From: Flexilinea flocculi
GTDB taxonomy: Bacteria; Chloroflexota; Anaerolineae; Anaerolineales; Anaerolineaceae
Reading direction: 5' to 3'
Length of the DNA stretch: 64,000 bases
NCBI RefSeq assembly: GCF_001192795.1
Contig: NZ_DF968179.1
Coordinates: 394,311 to 458,310 of the forward strand
The notes beneath the pieces are model-generated. The model was given only the letters and a program-made list of their open reading frames with translations. It was not told the origin of the DNA and searched no databases. Made by a program: the position numbers and the translations under genes. Below, piece by piece: positions 58,567 to 64,000 of the stretch (its first letter is position 1; the number at the start of each line of letters is the position of its first letter).

Positions 58567-61500
58567 GTCGCTCCCCACGTGGGGAGCGTGGATTGAAATC
58601 GTCAATCAAGGCTCTGAATTTGACGCCAGACGGGTCGCTCCCCACGTGGGGAGCGTGGATTGAAATATCGATGCACTACGAATCCTACGCGAAAATCATT
58701 GTCGCTCCCCACGTGGGGAGCGTGGATTGAAATAGCAGCGTTCGACGCATCAACTGGTCATGATCATGGTCGCTCCCCACGTGGGGAGCGTGGATTGAAA
58801 TGGGCATCCTCTCGAAGTAATTACATAACCTTTTGTCGCTCCCCACGTGGGGAGCGTGGATTGAAATACTGGAGATGACAAAAGAATTAGTTTATCGCAG
58901 GGTCGCTCCCCACGTGGGGAGCGTGGATTGAAATGTTCCCATCCAGAGCGTTTAGCAAAGTGTCATCATGTCGCTCCCCACGTGGGGAGCGTGGATTGAA
59001 ATACTGGAGATGACAAAAGAATTAGTTTATCGCAGGATGTCGCTCCCCACGTGGGGAGCGTGGATTGAAATCCTTCTGCATCTTGGATAGTTTGCGCTGC
59101 TCCCGGTCGCTCCCCACGTGGGGAGCGTGGATTGAAATGCTCAAAATCCCGATGTCGGGAAATATGTCAAGGTCGCTCCCCACGTGGGGAGCGTGGATTG
59201 AAATACGTAATAACTGGCTCGTGTCGGTTTCGTGACGTGTCGCTCCCCACGTGGGGAGCGTGGATTGAAATTATGGAGAAAAACAGAAAAAACCAACTTA
59301 ATTTAGTCGCTCCCCACGTGGGGAGCGTGGATTGAAATGCTGTCATTGATTATTTGTACCTGATCGGAGACATGTCGCTCCCCACGTGGGGAGCGTGGAT
59401 TGAAATGCGGTTTACGTCTGGATGCCATTGCTTGACCATGTCGCTCCCCACGTGGGGAGCGTGGATTGAAATTGCTTTTGTGGCAAACAGCTGACTTTCA
59501 TCATAGCGTCGCTCCCCACGTGGGGAGCGTGGATTGAAATCCATGTTTCTTTTTTCCTCGGTGACATCCTGACAAAGTCGCTCCCCACGTGGGGAGCGTG
59601 GATTGAAATTTCGGGACAAGCTGCACGATTAAACGCAAGGGACGCGTCGCTCCCCACGTGGGGAGCGTGGATTGAAATAACTGATCCGCGTTCATCCTGC
59701 TGACTGGCGTAGTCGCTCCCCACGTGGGGAGCGTGGATTGAAATTGGCTCGATCAAAAAGCGTGTCAGCCCGCCTAAAGTCGCTCCCCACGTGGGGAGCG
59801 TGGATTGAAATACGCTGGATGATGCGAAAAATGCCGGTTTGATCAGAGTCGCTCCCCACGTGGGGAGCGTGGATTGAAATAGAATTAGGAATTTTTGTTA
59901 CACAATGTGCCGGAGTCGCTCCCCACGTGGGGAGCGTGGATTGAAATATCCCCGGAAGTTTTGAACGGCATCAAAAAGATTGTCGCTCCCCACGTGGGGA
60001 GCGTGGATTGAAATTAGGGTCTGAATCTATAACTAACTGATCTAATTATAGTCGCTCCCCACGTGGGGAGCGTGGATTGAAATTTTTATCCTTGCAATTA
60101 AATGCAGTTGTAGTCCGGTCGCTCCCCACGTGGGGAGCGTGGATTGAAATATTGCATGAAGATGAAATATTTTTGAATAATGACGTCGCTCCCCACGTGG
60201 GGAGCGTGGATTGAAATAAGAGTTAGGTATTTTCGTCACACAGTGCGCCGGGTCGCTCCCCACGTGGGGAGCGTGGATTGAAATTCCGCGATTGGGCGAT
60301 TATGGATCTGGAAGAGGTCGCTCCCCACGTGGGGAGCGTGGATTGAAATACCGCTTTTCTGATTGCAAATTTGCGTTTATCTTGTCGCTCCCCACGTGGG
60401 GAGCGTGGATTGAAATGACATGTGGTATGAGGGCAATTCGTTTGAAACAGAGTCGCTCCCCACGTGGGGAGCGTGGATTGAAATCGTGATGATTTGCTGA
60501 AAAAATCAGACTGGACGGTCGCTCCCCACGTGGGGAGCGTGGATTGAAATTTATACAGGTCAACGATCAGTTTTACATCGTTGAGTCGCTCCCCACGTGG
60601 GGAGCGTGGATTGAAATATCGCACTTCTCAACAATCTCAGATAGCTCTGTTGTCGCTCCCCACGTGGGGAGCGTGGATTGAAATCTCGAAGGAATCATAG
60701 CCTACCGCGTTGTATTGAGTCGCTCCCCACGTGGGGAGCGTGGATTGAAATTGGGAAAAATACAATCAAGCACACGGCGTGTCATGCGTCGCTCCCCACG
60801 TGGGGAGCGTGGATTGAAATGACATCGCAAGATGTGCTACAAAATGCTACGGATGTCGCTCCCCACGTGGGGAGCGTGGATTGAAATTGTCATGGTTATT
60901 TCTCCTCATTCAATCCATAACGTCGCTCCCCACGTGGGGAGCGTGGATTGAAATGCTCTGTGGCATGAACAAATTGCCCATGGAATCATGTCGCTCCCCA
61001 CGTGGGGAGCGTGGATTGAAATATCGAGATCACGACCGAGGGCATGGTGGCTGACGGTCGCTCCCCACGTGGGGAGCGTGGATTGAAATTGTATCAAATA
61101 ACAAAGCTCTAGCTACAACGTCTAGTCGCTCCCCACGTGGGGAGCGTGGATTGAAATACGTCTTCTTGCTCCAAATTAATTGTTGCCTGAGGTCGCTCCC
61201 CACGTGGGGAGCGTGGATTGAAATAATAACAAAAGTAATTTTTCAATACTGAGAGAAAGTCGCTCCCCACGTGGGGAGCGTGGATTGAAATGTGACAAAA
61301 GCAGAAGCACAAGCGGAGTGCGATCGTCGCTCCCCACGTGGGGAGCGTGGATTGAAATTTTGTCCCAATCACCGACAGTTTCGAACCAGGCGGTCGCTCC
61401 CCACGTGGGGAGCGTGGATTGAAATAAAAATAAATGGCGGCAATGCCTGGAACTTTACCCGTCGCTCCCCACGTGGGGAGCGTGGATTGAAATAACGCAG

Positions 61501-64000
61501 TGAATGTGGTCTAAAAAAAAGGGACGTAGTCGCTCCCCACGTGGGGAGCGTGGATTGAAATTTCTGCTGTCATCACCAAGGTAACCGCTGAGCTCAGTCG
61601 CTCCCCACGTGGGGAGCGTGGATTGAAATTTGTCGTGTGATTGTGTTGTTCTGATTGATGTGGTCGCTCCCCACGTGGGGAGCGTGGATTGAAATCTCTC
61701 TCACAGCGGACAACGGTCGAAGCAGTTGGGTCGCTCCCCACGTGGGGAGCGTGGATTGAAATGCTGGTGTTACTGTGCCTTTGTCACCGATGGAAATGTC
61801 GCTCCCCACGTGGGGAGCGTGGATTGAAATTATAAAATATAGATTTTATAGAATACATTCTTCGAGTCGCTCCCCACGTGGGGAGCGTGGATTGAAATAT
61901 GAATTTCAAATTACCTTCGGAAATAATCGGAAGTCGCTCCCCACGTGGGGAGCGTGGATTGAAATCGTCGTGCTCGTAGGTCTGCGGCATGTCAAATCGG
62001 GTCGCTCCCCACGTGGGGAGCGTGGATTGAAATGAGGAAATTATCGGGGATGAAGTCGCGGAAAACGGTCGCTCCCCACGTGGGGAGCGTGGATTGAAAT
62101 GAAGAGTTTCTGATCAGTCTTGCCAAAGGCGATAGTCGCTCCCCACGTGGGGAGCGTGGATTGAAATTTACAATCCCTCCGTGTTATATCGAAAAAACGA
62201 CGTCGCTCCCCACGTGGGGAGCGTGGATTGAAATATAACCGTTGAATATTATGAACCGGACGCTGATTGTCGCTCCCCACGTGGGGAGCGTGGATTGAAA
62301 TCCCCAACCTGACATAAACTTATCTGACATTGTGACAGTCGCTCCCCACGTGGGGAGCGTGGATTGAAATGAGTGTAGGCGGACTCATTACTCTGTAATT
62401 TGTGTCGCTCCCCACGTGGGGAGCGTGGATTGAAATCTGTTTGTGTGGTGATACGAACCGGTATAAGTGCGTCGCTCCCCACGTGGGGAGCGTGGATTGA
62501 AATCTGAGAATGACATTAATCAATCAATCAAGAACTAGTCGCTCCCCACGTGGGGAGCGTGGATTGAAATTTCAGCAAATAATAAATTTTTGGATCCTAA
62601 GCAAGTCGCTCCCCACGTGGGGAGCGTGGATTGAAATCGTCAGGTTCCTGATTGCCTGGTAAAGACAGCCGTCGCTCCCCACGTGGGGAGCGTGGATTGA
62701 AATATATTACCATGCAAAAAAATTTAGCATAGCACAACGTCGCTCCCCACGTGGGGAGCGTGGATTGAAATCTTCTTCCGTTTCCCCAAAAAAGTGCATA
62801 CGATAGTCGCTCCCCACGTGGGGAGCGTGGATTGAAATCGGAAGCTGAGGAAAATGGATTAATGCCTGTGGGGTCGCTCCCCACGTGGGGAGCGTGGATT
62901 GAAATTCTTTAGTTGCTTCACGTACTCTGGGTCGAGGAAGTCGCTCCCCACGTGGGGAGCGTGGATTGAAATTTTGTAGTGCAATCTATAGGGTAAAAAA
63001 ATATCGTCGCTCCCCACGTGGGGAGCGTGGATTGAAATACTTTCTGTTTTTTTCTAAAATTTCGAAATATACAGTCGCTCCCCACGTGGGGAGCGTGGAT
63101 TGAAATTGTCCATTATTCCCTCCGTTTCTCTCTCTTGAGGTCGCTCCCCACGTGGGGAGCGTGGATTGAAATAGATAAGGAATTATTCTGAGCGGAAACA
63201 CTTCGGTCGCTCCCCACGTGGGGAGCGTGGATTGAAATGTATACTAATCTATACATTAATTAATTAATCAATCGTCGCTCCCCGCGTGGGGGGCGTGGAT
63301 TGAAATGCAACATGAGGATTAGTTGGCTGTATCGGTCGGGTCGCTCCCCGCGTGGGGGGCGTGGATTGAAATAGCAAAATGGATTAATGCCAGTTGAAAA
63401 AGTAGGTCGCTCCCCGCGTGGGGGGCGTGGATTGAAATAAGAGACTCAGGCACTCATTTATTGCCGCTGATAGTCGCTCCCCGCGTGGGGGGCGTGGATT
63501 GAAATCAAAAAAATCTTCATCAGAGGATTCTTCTGACGAGTCGCTCCCCGCGTGGGGGGCGTGGATTGAAATGTATACTAGCCTATACATTAATTAATCA
63601 ATCAAGTCGCTCCCCGCGTGGGGGGCGTGGATTGAAATATTTTAATTGATTAATAAATTCCAGGACTCCTGAGTCGCTCCCCGCGTGGGGGGCGTGGATT
63701 GAAATGTATCACCATGCAAACAGGAGCACTTATACCGGGTCGCTCCCCGCGTGGGGGGCGTGGATTGAAATTGAAAGCAGCGCAGGAAGGCCTCCGATGA
63801 AATACAGTCGCTCCCCACGTGGGGAGCGTGGATTGAAATATCGGTCAGCCGTTTCGCCATGATGTGCGCTCAGTCGCTCCCCACGTGGGGAGCGTGGATT
63901 GAAATTGATTGAATCGGCTCTGTTGTGAGGGTGTTTATGGTCGCTCCCCACGTGGGGAGCGTGGATTGAAATGGTTAATCCAATACCGTTTGTATCATGA
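58567..64000 (+). CRISPR. Type I-C CRISPR array, 81 repeats counted, continuing or ending at window edge
   Basis: The 33-nt repeat starts GTCGCTCCCCACGTGGGG and ends AGCGTGGATTGAAAT, with a 6-bp CTCCCC/GGGGAG stem around ACGT. Hand counting gives 81 repeats, starting at 58567 and last at 63940-63972, with a mean period of 67.2 bp. Spacers are 32-36 nt, mostly 33-35. Repeats 1-70 and 79-81 are canonical. Repeats 71-78 (63274-63771) are a uniform variant (A11G, A19G). The final 28 nt may be a partial spacer. Array frames such as 'SIHAPHVGSD' are translated repeats. The uniform repeats next to the leader suggest recent activity. Confidence 0.98.
63274..63771 (+). repeat. Block of eight variant CRISPR repeats
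   Basis: Repeats 71-78 read GTCGCTCCCCGCGTGGGG then GGCGTGG, with A to G at positions 11 and 19. Canonical repeats flank the block on both sides. Both changes keep pairing in RNA as G-U (position 19 with U6, 11 with U14). Confidence 0.95.

Noticed and set aside
63039-63073. Possible self-targeting spacer: spacer 67 contains AATTTCGAAATATA, like MITE ends
   Set aside because: The match is only ~14-18 nt with mismatches and indels against MITE copies in the window, too short to claim targeting.
58660-63951. Open frames across the CRISPR array (FNPRSPRGER, SIHAPHVGSD, SLPTWGAWIEI)
   Set aside because: They are translations of the CRISPR repeat in three frames; the repeats and spacers explain the DNA fully.

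Overview
The window looks like a chromosomal segment of a monoderm-type anaerobe, most plausibly a Chloroflexota (Anaerolineae-like) bacterium. This is inferred from the mix of a B12-dependent class II ribonucleotide reductase, a sortase fused to a large ectodomain, a GH94 phosphorylase, tRNA-Arg with a GCG anticodon, type I-C CRISPR-Cas and very dense short interspersed repeats. No rRNA or housekeeping marker is present, so the assignment is tentative.

Layout. 1-5,820: the 3' end of nrdJ, a decayed and an intact DUF559 nuclease gene, each beside an array of the same palindromic repeats, and two tandem membrane diguanylate cyclases. 5,825-24,060: a cell-surface region with a 2,539-residue membrane-anchored Ig-like-repeat protein, three multi-membrane-span proteins (two GT39-like glycosyltransferases and one unassigned), a nucleotide-sugar aminotransferase/acetyltransferase pair and a sortase fusion. 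24,260-27,150: two arrays of interspersed repeats around a GIY-YIG nuclease gene. 27,199-28,830: an insertion sequence. 28,900-34,500: a CcdA/DsbD-like thiol transporter, tRNA-Cys and tRNA-Gly, and cobamide salvage and remodelling genes (cobU, cbiR, cobS, divergent cobT). 34,546-42,470: a serine-hydrolase-like protein lacking two family motifs, corC-like, cdd and recO, and a GH94 cellobiose phosphorylase. 42,820-48,600: a solute-binding protein, tRNA-Arg, an HD-GYP pseudogene, a metallo-beta-lactamase-fold protein with a PAS/HD-GYP protein, and cobO under a cobalamin riboswitch. 49,650-64,000: a WYL regulator leading a complete type I-C operon (cas3, cas5c, cas8c with an internal cas11c, cas7c, cas4, cas1, cas2), then an array of 81 counted repeats that reaches the window edge.

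How the parts connect. The cob genes would supply and remodel the cobamide that NrdJ needs. The diguanylate cyclases and HD-GYP proteins would make and degrade cyclic di-GMP. The glycosyltransferases, sugar genes, sortase and giant surface protein would build the cell envelope.

The most striking result is a family of about 60-125 bp palindromic elements with ends close to CAGCAATTCGAAATATG. Several are flanked by 9-bp direct repeats. The 1.6-kb IS at 27,199-28,830 has the same ends and a perfect 9-bp duplication, so it is a plausible autonomous parent of a MITE family. Their inner hairpin arms differ between copies but stay self-complementary. The CRISPR array adds a record of repeated encounters: a re-acquired spacer, a spacer pair differing only at synonymous codon positions, overlapping spacers on opposite strands, and a block of eight variant repeats.
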